This document shows, in pieces, positions 1-8,248 of a DNA stretch of 10,043 bases. How positions within the stretch are numbered: the stretch's first letter is position 1; each line of letters opens with the position of its first letter. The DNA is from Bacteroidia bacterium. Its GTDB lineage: Bacteria > Bacteroidota > Bacteroidia > Bacteroidales > GCA-2748055. The notes beneath the pieces were generated by a model, which saw only the letters and a list, made by a program, of their open reading frames with translations, was not told the origin of the DNA and did not search any database. The stretch lies in assembly GCA_004525825.1 (NCBI GenBank), contig SPBY01000072.1, forward strand, positions 1 through 10,043, written 5' to 3'. A program made the translations under genes and the position numbers.

Positions 1-1824
1 TCTTTTCCTTTCAATGCCTTTCTTTTCGAGGAAAGAAGCTATCTGTTCCGCTCTTTGAAGAGAAAGCAACATATTGTGCTGCGCAGTGCCTGTGGCATCG
101 GCATGTCCTGTAAGTTCCACCTGTGTGTCCGGATGGCCGGTCATCAGGTCGGCAATCTTCTCAACCTCCAACAGGGCGGCCATGTTCAGGTGGTAATCGT
201 TTAAATCAAAGGGAACAGCAGTCACAAGCATGGATGGAGCCGTGGGTGAAGATACAGTGGCCGGAATGGCGGCAACAGCAGTGACAGGTTCAGTTTCGGG
301 GCGCCTGGCATTTCTGTTCAATACCTCTTCGATTTCATCAGTCTCTTCTGGTTCTAAGGCTGCGACTACGGTGGCTGGTATTACCGGGATAGGATCCGCC
401 ACTGCAGCCTGGGCTGTAGTGGTTGATGCAGCCGTGGTATCAACCAAGGGTTCCTCCTGGGCTGGCTTTGTGACAGCCAATCGCGCCTTCGGCTTTCCAG
501 AGGCTGAATCCAGGGGAGAGGTAGTGGCCAACTCATCCTCATACACCAGTTCCATTACCATGTTGATGGTATTGGAGGTGGGATCATCCTGTCTTGGAAC
601 AGCGTAGTACCCTTCAATTTCATTCCAGCCAGGATTAAAAAACTTGTCATCTCCTGTGGTATTCACCGGATATCCCATATTTACAGGTTCACTCCAAACA
701 CCATAAGAATTCAGCTCCGAATAAAATACATCCAAACCACCCATGGAGGCGTGGCCCTGAGAACTAAAAAAGAGGATAGAATCGTTGTTGGAAATAAAAG
801 GTGTATGTTCCTCGAATGGGGTATTGATGGTCGATCCCATGTTAGTGGCAGGTCCCCAGTTTCCTTTTTCATCCAGGCGGGAAACATAGATGTCAAAACT
901 GCCCGATCCTCCCCGAACGTCACTGGTAAAATAGAGCGACTTCCCGTCCTTGGAAATACTGGCATGGGTTTCCGAAGTCCTTCCATTTATATTATAACCC
1001 AGTGCCACGGCTTCCGACCAGCGCTTCCCCTGGAGCCGCGATACAAAAATGTCTGAATGGGAATAGTAGTGGTGCACCAGATAAAGCTCATCTCCATCAT
1101 AAGATAAAGAGGCTGGATAGGTCTCTCCCACCATCCCCAGTTCACTGTTGATAACCCTGGGCCTGGACCAAAGGTCACCGGTCTTGGTGCTCATCATGAT
1201 CTTTTTGTCAGAAGGGTAGTCCACCAGGAAAATCAGGACATCCCCAGCGCCCGAAATTACGGGATTGCTGCAGGAAGGCAAATCATCATCAAATTGATCC
1301 AGCACACCCTGGAATTCAAAAGAGGGACGCGTTCTTTTCAATTCTGAAGCTCTTTTACATGCTTCGATCTGCAAGCGGGTATAATCCAGCTGCATGGGTA
1401 CCTGGTTTTCGCCGATCTCCATGTACTTGGTATAGTTCTCTATGGCATCATCGAACAGGTAATTCTGGTGATAAGCCTGGCCCAGCATAAAATAGGTAAG
1501 CACAGGGGCACCCGACTCTTTGTGCGATCCCTCCTTATAGGACAAACTCACACCTCTGACAGCATCTTTCAGGTAGGTAATGGCCTCGGCTTCACTTCCC
1601 GGTATTTTCAGACTACTGGCCCCGCAACGAAACAGAATATTGCTGTTTCCCGGATCCAGGGTCAGAAGGTTTTTATACCTGCTAAAAGCTTCCTCGTAAA
1701 ATCCAGTTTCATAAAGATAGTCCGCATCGAAAAAAATCCGTTTGAATTCTTTCGTGTACTGTCCATTGAGCCCTATGGAGGCCGAAACAAACAAAAACAG
1801 GAATATTCTTTTTGCGCTTATCAT
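1..1824 (-). CDS. OmpA-family outer-membrane protein with TPR and PD40 propeller (3' end beyond window)
   Basis: The reading frame is open for 608 codons from ATG at 1824 to the window edge; the C-terminus is missing. Residues 1-20 form a signal peptide (MISAKRIFLFLFVSASIGLNG, with the cut probably near G20/Q21). Residues about 25-170 are helical and TPR-like. Residues about 190-425 carry PD40/WD40-like blades, for example SISKDGKSLYFTSD at 289-302 and similar blocks near 239-248 and 340-353. A long Ala/Thr/Pro/Glu-rich linker spans about 430-528. An OmpA C-terminal peptidoglycan-binding domain starts near F539 and includes the GHADATG motif at 573-579 and a downstream LSLQRAEQ segment. Known proteins with this layout sit in the periplasm or outer membrane and tether to peptidoglycan; some serve type IX secretion (PorE type), but nothing here proves that role. 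The usual GHTD motif reads GHAD. It lies 123 bp after the metallo-hydrolase gene. The family is clear, the exact job is not. Confidence 0.9.
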   Translation of the reverse strand, partial: MISAKRIFLFLFVSASIGLNGQYTKEFKRIFFDADYLYETGFYEEAFSRYKNLLTLDPGNSNILFRCGASSLKIPGSEAEAITYLKDAVRGVSLSYKEGSHKESGAPVLTYFMLGQAYHQNYLFDDAIENYTKYMEIGENQVPMQLDYTRLQIEACKRASELKRTRPSFEFQGVLDQFDDDLPSCSNPVISGAGDVLIFLVDYPSDKKIMMSTKTGDLWSRPRVINSELGMVGETYPASLSYDGDELYLVHHYYSHSDIFVSRLQGKRWSEAVALGYNINGRTSETHASISKDGKSLYFTSDVRGGSGSFDIYVSRLDEKGNWGPATNMGSTINTPFEEHTPFISNNDSILFFSSQGHASMGGLDVFYSELNSYGVWSEPVNMGYPVNTTGDDKFFNPGWNEIEGYYAVPRQDDPTSNTINMVMELVYEDELATTSPLDSASGKPKARLAVTKPAQEEPLVDTTAASTTTAQAAVADPIPVIPATVVAALEPEETDEIEEVLNRNARRPETEPVTAVAAIPATVSSPTAPSMLVTAVPFDLNDYHLNMAALLEVEKIADLMTGHPDTQVELTGHADATGTAQHNMLLSLQRAEQIASFLEKKGIERKR

Positions 1825-1844
1825 AACATAAATATATATGTTAT
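1823..1844. repeat. Inverted repeat over the OmpA-family start codon
   Basis: The sequence shows perfect 8-bp arms, ATAACATA (1823-1830) and TATGTTAT (1837-1844), around a 6-bp AT spacer. The left arm overlaps the start codon (1822-1824) of the OmpA-family gene. In RNA it would be a weak A-U hairpin at the initiation site; in DNA it could be a protein-binding site or just AT-rich leader. No TAnnTTTG promoter or Shine-Dalgarno motif was seen in this 123-bp gap. Confidence 0.4.
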
Positions 1845-1947
1845 AATGATATATGAATAAGGTATTTATCCACAGTTCTTTCTAGTTATAAAGATCCATG
1901 GAATCGGGCCCTGCCAAGAACCAGGAAGACGTGAGCTAGCTATGAAG

Positions 1948-2685
1948 CTACTTCAGGTCGCGAATCCTGACCTCAATCTCCTTTTCATCCTTCAACTGAT
2001 CCACCAGTTCCTGGGGATCAGTTTCTCCAAAATGATAGGGATAAAGGATCGCCGGCTTTAGGGTCCTTGCTGCATCAGCCACCATGGCGGGGGTCATGGT
2101 ATAGGGTAGATTCATGGGTAAGAAAGCCACGTCTACGTGGACATTCAGCTCCTTGAATTCCGGAATATTTTCTGTATCACCACCAATCAGTACATGGGTC
2201 GTCCCGAATTTCAAGATGTAACCGTTCCCCTCTCCTTTCGGGTGAAATGCTTGTCCGTCGGATCGCGTATGAACAATGTTGTTGGCAGGAATCGCATGGA
2301 TCAAAACGCCCTGGATAGTCTCCATATCCCCGTTCTTCATGGCCACAGCTTCAAAGTCCTCCAGTTGTTCCTTGCAGGTCTCCGTCATTACTACCCTGGT
2401 GCCGGTTTTCAACAGATGGTTGATAGCGGTCATGTCCATGTGATCTCCGTGTTGGTGGGTGACCAGGATCAGGTCTGCATCGGGCTGGGTCGAATAGTCT
2501 GCCTCGCCCATGACCGGATCGATGTGAATTACCAGGTCTTTAAACTTGAACATCAGGGTACCGTGACCTATGAAAAACATCTCCAGGTCCCCTTCAGAGG
2601 TCTTGATCACATCACTTTCAAATTGTCCATTTACAGGCTGCAGTAGCGCGATGCCTGCCAGCAGCATGGCAAAAATTGCTTTCAT
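1948..2685 (-). CDS. Exported UlaG-like metallo-beta-lactamase-fold hydrolase
   Basis: This is a 245-residue metal-dependent hydrolase of the UlaG/YtnP-like MBL superfamily (Lactamase_B_2/3 type). The metal-binding motif THQHGDH has ligands H77, H79, D81 and H82. The GGDTE block supplies the bridging D170 and YPYHFGE the late H218. The middle segment AIPANNIVH...FHPKGEGNGY fits the family's PAYN...HPKG.G.GY signature. Unlike cytosolic UlaG lactonases it starts with a signal peptide (residues 1-20, cut before Q21), so it should act in the periplasm or at the envelope. It follows the RND pump gene by 40 bp on the same strand and is probably the last gene of the efflux operon. The substrate is unknown. 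Proteins of this family include lactonases and phosphodiesterase-like enzymes; real beta-lactamase activity is not implied. No strong terminator hairpin follows the stop codon, so read-through into the next gene is possible. Confidence 0.88.
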   Translation of the reverse strand: MKAIFAMLLAGIALLQPVNGQFESDVIKTSEGDLEMFFIGHGTLMFKFKDLVIHIDPVMGEADYSTQPDADLILVTHQHGDHMDMTAINHLLKTGTRVVMTETCKEQLEDFEAVAMKNGDMETIQGVLIHAIPANNIVHTRSDGQAFHPKGEGNGYILKFGTTHVLIGGDTENIPEFKELNVHVDVAFLPMNLPYTMTPAMVADAARTLKPAILYPYHFGETDPQELVDQLKDEKEIEVRIRDLK

Positions 2686-2725
2686 ATCAATTGTGCTTAG
2701 TTTTATGCAAGTTAGCCCGAAGCTA

Positions 2726-5700
2726 TCAGACTGTCAACTTTTGACTTTTGACTTTTCGCTTTTCACTTTTCACTTCTATGAGTTTGTAGGTCACAGGAAC
2801 AATCAACAGGGTCAGCATGGTGGACACCGTCAATCCACCAATGATGGTCCATCCCATGGGTGCCCAGATGGTCCCTCCCCTCAGGGTTAATGGCAACAAG
2901 CCCCCAATGGTCGTCAATGCGGTCAGCACGATGGGAGTCATGCGAATCTCGGCTGCATTCTGAAGTGCCTGATTCAAGGGCTCTCCCCGTTCCCGTAGCT
3001 TGTTGATATAGTCCACCAGGATGATGGAGTTGTTTACCACGATCCCTACCAGACTGGTGAGTCCCACAAATGCGGTGAAAGAAAAGGTATTCCCGGTAGC
3101 CAGGAGTGCCCAGATCATCCCGGTGAAAGCAAAGGGGATGGCCACGAAAACAATCAGGGGTTGCTTTACGGATTTGAACTGCAGCACCAGGACCGCCAGG
3201 ATGGATATCACTGCAATGATGATGGCATTGGTCATGCCCCCGAAAGCATCGGAACGACTCTCCAATTCTCCTCCTATGGTGTAATTGTAACCTTCCGGCA
3301 TGGAGTAGAGATCCAATTTTTCCAGGACGGGATCCATCACATCATCCAGGGTATATCCCGACCTTACATCGGCGAGGAGCTCGGCAGTGCGCTCGAGGTC
3401 AAAACGACTGATGGAGCTGGGGACTTGTTGTAACTCAATATCAACGAACTGCTTCAATGGTATCTGTTTCCCGGATAGGGATGAGACATACACCTGATTC
3501 AGGTCCTCAAAAGATATTTCCACTTCCTTCCTCATTCGCAAAATGATCTCAAACTCTTCACCTTCCTTGTCCCTGTATTTTGAAACCCCGATGCCGGCAA
3601 TGGCTGTACGGATGGTGCGGTCAATCTCAATCACAGGGACTCCCAGCATATTGGCTTTCTCTTTATTGATTCGGAACAACAGCTCCGTATGGGTTTTCAC
3701 AAACTGGTTCTCCACATTGATGGCGCCGGGTTGCTCCCTGATAAAACCTTCCACATCGGACGATATTTCCCTGAGCACATCCATATCATCCCCGGTAAGA
3801 AATATTTGTACAGGGGCATCATAAGGAACACCCTGTTCAAATTCTTTGACCCTGATGCGCACGCCCGGGTATTGGTCAAACTCCTTTCTCAGGCGATCCA
3901 GAGTCCCGGCAAAGGCCTCCGGCTCAAAATCATACAATTCCACATAGATTTCAGCATAGCGAATATCCTGTCTCCGGGGAAATACGTTGTAGTATATCTG
4001 AGGATTGCCCTGTCCCACATTGGTGGCATAGTAACGGACCTCGGGGAGGGTATCCAGGACCCCCTCAATATAACGAGCTACCTCATCTGTTTTCTCCAGA
4101 CTGGATCCTTCAGGAAGGGATGCCTGTATCATCAGGTTGGGTTGCTCTGCCTTGGGAAAGAAGCTGACATCCACGTACCTGAACATCATGGAGGATCCCG
4201 CCAGGTACAAAAAAGCCAGAAGAAGTGCAAGGGCCGGCCTTTTTAATGCTGCGGCCAGGGTAATTCTGAAAGGTTTCTCTATGATCCATTTCAATAACTT
4301 TCCCATTCCCCAGCTTTTGGCCGGTTCCACCGACTTTTCTTTAAATATTCTACTGGTTATCATGGGAGTAAAGGTGAGGGCCACCAAAAGAGATATAGTC
4401 AGGGTAATCATGATGGTCACAGGCAGCGACTTGATAAAATTACCAGCCATATCCGGCATGGCAGCAATGGGCACAAATGCCAGGACAGTGGTCAGAGTGG
4501 CCGAAATAACCGGCCACCCTATTTCCGAGGCAGCCAGTATGGAGGCTTCCCTTCTGGAATGCCCCATCTGAATAAAGCGATTGATATTCTCCACCATCAC
4601 AATGGAGTTGTCTACCAGCATCCCCAAAACCACTACCAGGCCCGCGATGGAGATCTGCTGGAGTCCAAAGCCAGAAAGATCCACGAATCCAAGTCCAATG
4701 GTCAGTGACAGTGGAATGGCCATGGCGACCACCAGGGAAGAGCGGAATCCCAGCGAAAGGAAGATAATCAAGGCCACCAGGAACACTCCCTGTAGGAGGT
4801 TACTTACAAAACCAGAGATTCGATTCCTGACCGTATTTGGCTGGTTGTAAATAACTTCCAACTCCATGCTCTCGGGCAAGTCTTCCCTGAAATCTTCAAT
4901 GACAGGCAGAAGTTCCTCATAAGTTTGTAAGACATTCAAACCCTCTTTCTGGCTAATGCCAATGAAAATGCAACGTTGTCCACCGCTCTTTTCCCGCGAC
5001 ATTTCTTTTGCACCGTAGCGGGTCAGATAGTTTCGTTCCTTGTAATCGAATTCCACCTCTGCCACATCTCTCAGGTAAATCAGTCTACCCTGGTAAGAGT
5101 TCACCACACAATTCCGGATCTCATCCAGGTCCTGGAAAGATCCCGAGGATTTTACGCTCAGGTTGCTGGACCCCATTTTTATATCTCCCCCGGGAATGTT
5201 CACGTTGTTGGACGAAATGGCTCTGATGATGTGATCCAGCGAAGTATTGACCATGGCCATCTTTTCAAAATCAAGAGACACATGGATCTCCTGGCCGGGA
5301 AGACCATAGTAGTTCACTTTCCTGATGCTCCGGATTTTTTCTATGCTCTTGCGAAGATCATCGGCTGTTTTTTCCATCTCCAAAAAAGGCTCATCCTCCG
5401 AAATAAGTGCTAACTGAATCATGGCCATATCGGCCACTGTCCATTTCCACATGTCCAGTTGTACAATCTCATCAGGAAGTGTACTCCGTATGCTGTTGAT
5501 CTGCTGAACCACCTCGTCATACTTTTCATCAGCATCAGTACTGAATTCAAACTCCACCTGTACAATAGCAAGACCGTCCCTGACTTCGGAAGTAATCCTG
5601 TCGATGTCCTCCAATCCATTGAGCGCTTCCTCTACCTGGAGAGCCACCATGGTTTCCATATCCATGGAGCTTGCCCCCGGCATCACGACAATGATGGATG

Positions 5701-5833
5701 AGCCGGGCACAGAAACCTCCGGGTTTTCGGTCCTGGGCATGGTCATATAGGCACGAATTCCCATGATGGTCAGAAAAATAAATGCCATCCATGTAAAGGA
5801 AGCATTGTCAATGGCGAGTCTGGGGAGTTTCAT
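2726..5833 (-). CDS. RND-family efflux pump, inner-membrane permease (AcrB/MexB-like)
   Basis: The 1035-residue length is standard for AcrB-type resistance-nodulation-division pumps, which export toxic compounds by proton antiport as part of a tripartite complex. TM1 lies at about 9-30, the first periplasmic porter region at 35-335, TM2-TM6 at 345-495, TM7 at about 532-552, the second periplasmic region at 555-865 and TM8-TM12 at 868-1018. Typical motifs are FFPKAEQPNLMIQASLPEG (558-576) and the TM4 segment GMLVDNSIVMVEN (404-416). The TM4 relay pair is D408-N409 instead of Asp-Asp, and the TM10 lysine position is N934 (GIVVNNSIILV). The start codon overlaps the stop of the membrane fusion protein gene by one base (TAATG), so translation is probably coupled. 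The C-terminal tail (about 1021-1035) is written by a 7-nt tandem repeat and is rich in Lys and Ser. Drug substrates cannot be predicted from sequence. Confidence 0.95.
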   Translation of the reverse strand: MKLPRLAIDNASFTWMAFIFLTIMGIRAYMTMPRTENPEVSVPGSSIIVVMPGASSMDMETMVALQVEEALNGLEDIDRITSEVRDGLAIVQVEFEFSTDADEKYDEVVQQINSIRSTLPDEIVQLDMWKWTVADMAMIQLALISEDEPFLEMEKTADDLRKSIEKIRSIRKVNYYGLPGQEIHVSLDFEKMAMVNTSLDHIIRAISSNNVNIPGGDIKMGSSNLSVKSSGSFQDLDEIRNCVVNSYQGRLIYLRDVAEVEFDYKERNYLTRYGAKEMSREKSGGQRCIFIGISQKEGLNVLQTYEELLPVIEDFREDLPESMELEVIYNQPNTVRNRISGFVSNLLQGVFLVALIIFLSLGFRSSLVVAMAIPLSLTIGLGFVDLSGFGLQQISIAGLVVVLGMLVDNSIVMVENINRFIQMGHSRREASILAASEIGWPVISATLTTVLAFVPIAAMPDMAGNFIKSLPVTIMITLTISLLVALTFTPMITSRIFKEKSVEPAKSWGMGKLLKWIIEKPFRITLAAALKRPALALLLAFLYLAGSSMMFRYVDVSFFPKAEQPNLMIQASLPEGSSLEKTDEVARYIEGVLDTLPEVRYYATNVGQGNPQIYYNVFPRRQDIRYAEIYVELYDFEPEAFAGTLDRLRKEFDQYPGVRIRVKEFEQGVPYDAPVQIFLTGDDMDVLREISSDVEGFIREQPGAINVENQFVKTHTELLFRINKEKANMLGVPVIEIDRTIRTAIAGIGVSKYRDKEGEEFEIILRMRKEVEISFEDLNQVYVSSLSGKQIPLKQFVDIELQQVPSSISRFDLERTAELLADVRSGYTLDDVMDPVLEKLDLYSMPEGYNYTIGGELESRSDAFGGMTNAIIIAVISILAVLVLQFKSVKQPLIVFVAIPFAFTGMIWALLATGNTFSFTAFVGLTSLVGIVVNNSIILVDYINKLRERGEPLNQALQNAAEIRMTPIVLTALTTIGGLLPLTLRGGTIWAPMGWTIIGGLTVSTMLTLLIVPVTYKLIEVKSEKRKVKSQKLTV
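2734..2775. repeat. Six 7-nt tandem repeats inside the 3' end of the RND gene
   Basis: On the plus strand six consecutive heptamers read TCAACTT, TTGACTT, TTGACTT, TTCGCTT, TTCACTT, TTCACTT. Because 3 x 7 nt equals 7 codons, the array encodes a near-repeating seven-residue tail, VKSEKRK then VKSQKLT, just before the stop codon at 2726-2728. The sequence resembles simple repeats often seen between genes in Bacteroidota, and here it has been taken into the reading frame. Slippage could change the tail or move the stop. Confidence 0.85.
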
Positions 5834-6879
5834 TATTCGGGGTCTATTGCATGAATAATTTCCACTTCTGAGCCCTCCCTGAGGTATTTGGCACCGTCGG
5901 TGATGACTTCCTCGCCTTCACTAAGACCTTCCAGGATCACCACTTCTTCTCCCAGAATGGCTCCTGTCCTGATCCTCCTTTTTTCTGCCTTCCCCTCACT
6001 ACTGACAAATATAGAAGCCCTGTTGTCGGTGGCATCAATCAAAGCATGCATGGGAAGCACCAGGGAACGCTTAATCTCGGAGGGATAAATATCTGCCCTG
6101 GAGATAAAACCCGTGCGGAATCCGGGCATGGATTGAAGAATCAAAAGTTCGGTCTCGTAGGTGGCTGTTACCGGATCGGCAATGGTGCCAAGTTCGATGA
6201 TTTCAGCCTTAAATAGGATGCCGGGAAATGCATCCATAGAGACTCTGGCTGAATCACCCATAGCGAGTTTGACAATGTCTTTGTCTGTAAGAGCGGCACG
6301 CACCACCCAGTCATTCTCTGTTGAAGCGAACAGGATGGCCGGGTATCCCGGTCCAATCACTTCGCTGGTCTCTACCAGGATCTTTTGGATCTTTCCGTCA
6401 GCTGGAGCCTTGATCCTGGAATGCTCCAGGTTGAAGTCGGCGATTTGCACCTGAGATCTTGCCACCTCCCAGGCCGACTCTGCATTCTGATACACTTCCA
6501 GGGTGACCACACTATCCCGGTAAAGATTTTCTGCACGGGCAAGATCCCGGCGAGCCTTTTCGAGCCCAATATGAGCCTGGTTTACCTGGGCCCTTACCTC
6601 CGATAGGTCCAGTTCTGCCAACACCTGGCCCCTCTTCACAGAAGTTCCTTCCCTGACATCTAACTGGCTGATAATCCCTCCTGTTTTAAAGCTCAATTTC
6701 ATTTCAGTGGCAGTGCTGAGCAAGCCTGTTGCCCTTACTGCCACCTTGTAGTCTTTGTAAGCAACTTGCTGGGTTCTGACCTTGACAGCTTTACTTTCAG
6801 AGATCTCTTTTTGATCAGCCTGACTGCAGCCCGATACAAGGATCAACAGGCTTACTACGTAGATAGCTATTTGTCTCAT
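5833..6879 (-). CDS. Lipoprotein periplasmic adaptor (membrane fusion protein) of RND efflux pump
   Basis: This is the 348-residue HlyD/AcrA-type adaptor that links the pump to the outer-membrane channel. The start at 6879 is chosen because it begins a lipoprotein signal, MRQIAIYVVSLLILVSGC, with lipobox LVSG-C18; a frame-open ATG at 6921 would bury this signal and overlap the channel gene by 35 bp. Residues about 60-92 and 155-186 are the two halves of the lipoyl domain (KLSFKTGGIISQLDVREGTSVKRGQVLAELD; HSRIKAPADGKIQKILVETSEVIGPG is split here by description only). Between them lies an alpha-helical hairpin (about 93-152) rich in Ala, Arg and Glu. A beta-barrel (about 190-265) and a membrane-proximal domain (270-345) follow. 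The gene starts 7 bp after the TolC-like gene and ends in a TAATG overlap with the pump. The length is on the short side for AcrA homologues, with a short hairpin. Confidence 0.93.
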   Translation of the reverse strand: MRQIAIYVVSLLILVSGCSQADQKEISESKAVKVRTQQVAYKDYKVAVRATGLLSTATEMKLSFKTGGIISQLDVREGTSVKRGQVLAELDLSEVRAQVNQAHIGLEKARRDLARAENLYRDSVVTLEVYQNAESAWEVARSQVQIADFNLEHSRIKAPADGKIQKILVETSEVIGPGYPAILFASTENDWVVRAALTDKDIVKLAMGDSARVSMDAFPGILFKAEIIELGTIADPVTATYETELLILQSMPGFRTGFISRADIYPSEIKRSLVLPMHALIDATDNRASIFVSSEGKAEKRRIRTGAILGEEVVILEGLSEGEEVITDGAKYLREGSEVEIIHAIDPE

Positions 6880-6886
6880 ATTTCTG

Positions 6887-8248
6887 CTAATAGTTTTCAG
6901 GGCCATTGGCACCCATGGCATATTTAAAATCAGCCAGCCGGATGAAATACTCGCTCTGCGAAATAATTAGATTGGCTGCTGCACTGGTGAGGCTGGTACG
7001 TGCATCAATCAATTCCAGCAAAGAGGATTGGCCTTCGGAGTACTTCCGATCGATCAGTTCATAAGCCCTCATGGAAGATTGGGTCTGTTTCCCGGCCGAC
7101 TGAACCGATTCATAGGCAGCTTGCAGGGCATAGTAGTGGTTGATCACTTCCAGCTTGATCTGTTGCTCCGTCTCGGAATAGATTTCCCCCAGCTTCTCCC
7201 CTTCAATTTTGGATTGCTTTACCTTCTGGTGATTGGCGTTTCCCTGGAATAGATTCCACTTCATGACCAGGGAAGCCAGCAAAAAATCATCATCCTGGGT
7301 GAAGCTGTACTTCTCTCCCTGGAATCCGTAATCCACCACCCCAAACAATCCAGGATAGTTGCTCCCGCGATGAAGTTTGGTCACATGCTGGTTGAGCTGC
7401 TGATACTGTTCAATCTGCCGGAGCTCATCCCGGTTCTGAATGGCCATCAGGCTGGCATCTTCCAAAGAAATTGTCGGGGGCACTGGATCTTGCCTTGCCA
7501 GTTCTATGGAGGCATCCAATCTGCGGTTCAAAAGGAAATTAAAATAAGCTAGTGAGGCCTGCAGCATGTTGTTGGCCTGTGCTTGCTGAACCTCCACTTT
7601 GCTCAATTCAGACTCCGAACGGTATACTGCATCTTTGGTCACCTTGTCGTTGTCAAACAAGCGCTGACTCACCCGCAAGTTCTCCCGCACCAGGGAGAAG
7701 GAAGTATCGGCAAGTTCTACCAGGTTGTAGGCCTTTTGGTAGTCATAATAGGCCTGGGTGATCTCTTTGATCAGCTCCCTTTGGTAGCGGTCCACACCGA
7801 TCTTGGCAATCTCTGCATGGTTTTGCTTGATCCTGTAGTTCTGAATAAGTTCGGAGTTGAAAATGGGCTGAACCAGTGAAACCTTGGTTTCATGTTCCGT
7901 GGGCCTGTAGAACGAAAAAGTCTGGTTCTCAATCTGAGGAAACAGGTTGGTGGCGGTAAGCAAATTAAGGGTGCTGTAGACCGGATTCAGCAGGTCCCCC
8001 ACCGGGAATTCAATCTGCCGTCCCCCTTCTGCCACAGTGTATCGGGCGTTCAGGCTTACTCCCGGAAAAAACAGTCCCTTCGCCTCTTTGAGAGCTGACA
8101 GCTGGGCCGCATAGTCGAGTTGCCTCTGTTTCAAAGCCTGGTTAGACTGCAGGCCTTCACTGATGTATTGTTCCAGTATTGGATTCTGCGCTGTGACTGA
8201 AAATCCAGACTGACAGATCAGCCACACTAAGATTAACACGCTTTTCAT
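6887..8248 (-). CDS. TolC-like outer-membrane efflux channel (OEP family)
   Basis: The 453-residue protein has a signal peptide (1-20, cut after VTA) and two outer-membrane-efflux-protein repeats at about 25-240 and 258-450, matching TolC/OprM-type trimeric channels. Family landmarks are LVQPIFNSELI (125-135), VMKWNLFQGN (328-337) and the second-repeat helix ending YSEGQSSLLELIDARTSL (403-420). Residues about 140-235 and 345-435 are long amphipathic helices that would form the periplasmic tunnel. There is no lipobox; C12 sits inside the hydrophobic part of the signal and lacks the usual context. Its ATG overlaps the TetR stop by 4 bp (ATGA), so translation is probably coupled. It precedes the adaptor by 7 bp. 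Channel-adaptor-pump order within one transcript supports a dedicated tripartite complex. Confidence 0.93.
   Translation of the reverse strand: MKSVLILVWLICQSGFSVTAQNPILEQYISEGLQSNQALKQRQLDYAAQLSALKEAKGLFFPGVSLNARYTVAEGGRQIEFPVGDLLNPVYSTLNLLTATNLFPQIENQTFSFYRPTEHETKVSLVQPIFNSELIQNYRIKQNHAEIAKIGVDRYQRELIKEITQAYYDYQKAYNLVELADTSFSLVRENLRVSQRLFDNDKVTKDAVYRSESELSKVEVQQAQANNMLQASLAYFNFLLNRRLDASIELARQDPVPPTISLEDASLMAIQNRDELRQIEQYQQLNQHVTKLHRGSNYPGLFGVVDYGFQGEKYSFTQDDDFLLASLVMKWNLFQGNANHQKVKQSKIEGEKLGEIYSETEQQIKLEVINHYYALQAAYESVQSAGKQTQSSMRAYELIDRKYSEGQSSLLELIDARTSLTSAAANLIISQSEYFIRLADFKYAMGANGPENY

Noticed and set aside
73..84. 12-bp TTGTGCTGCGCA shared in inverted orientation with the right-edge palindrome
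   Set aside because: It is inside the OmpA coding frame, and matches of this length are expected by chance in a 10-kb window.
230..607. Plus-strand open frame rich in Ala, Ser, Thr and Val
   Set aside because: Its composition mirrors the low-complexity linker encoded on the minus strand.
1468..1860. Plus-strand open frame of 130 codons opposite the OmpA-family gene start
   Set aside because: It lies against the signal peptide and TPR region of a well supported gene and resembles no protein family.
1880..1947. Possible terminator after the metallo-hydrolase gene
   Set aside because: Only 5-bp stems without a T tract; no credible rho-independent terminator.
2137..2646. Plus-strand open frame of 169 codons opposite the metallo-hydrolase
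   Set aside because: The minus-strand protein shows metal-binding motifs and a signal peptide; the opposite frame shows no motif.
3689..4246. Plus-strand open frame of 185 codons opposite the RND pump
   Set aside because: It is antisense to a clearly recognisable pump domain, has no family resemblance and no promoter; it is a shadow of the coding constraint.
6880..6921. Longer N-terminus for the membrane fusion protein starting at ATG 6921
   Set aside because: It would overlap the channel gene by 35 bp and place 14 residues before a perfect lipoprotein signal; the 6879 start fits better.
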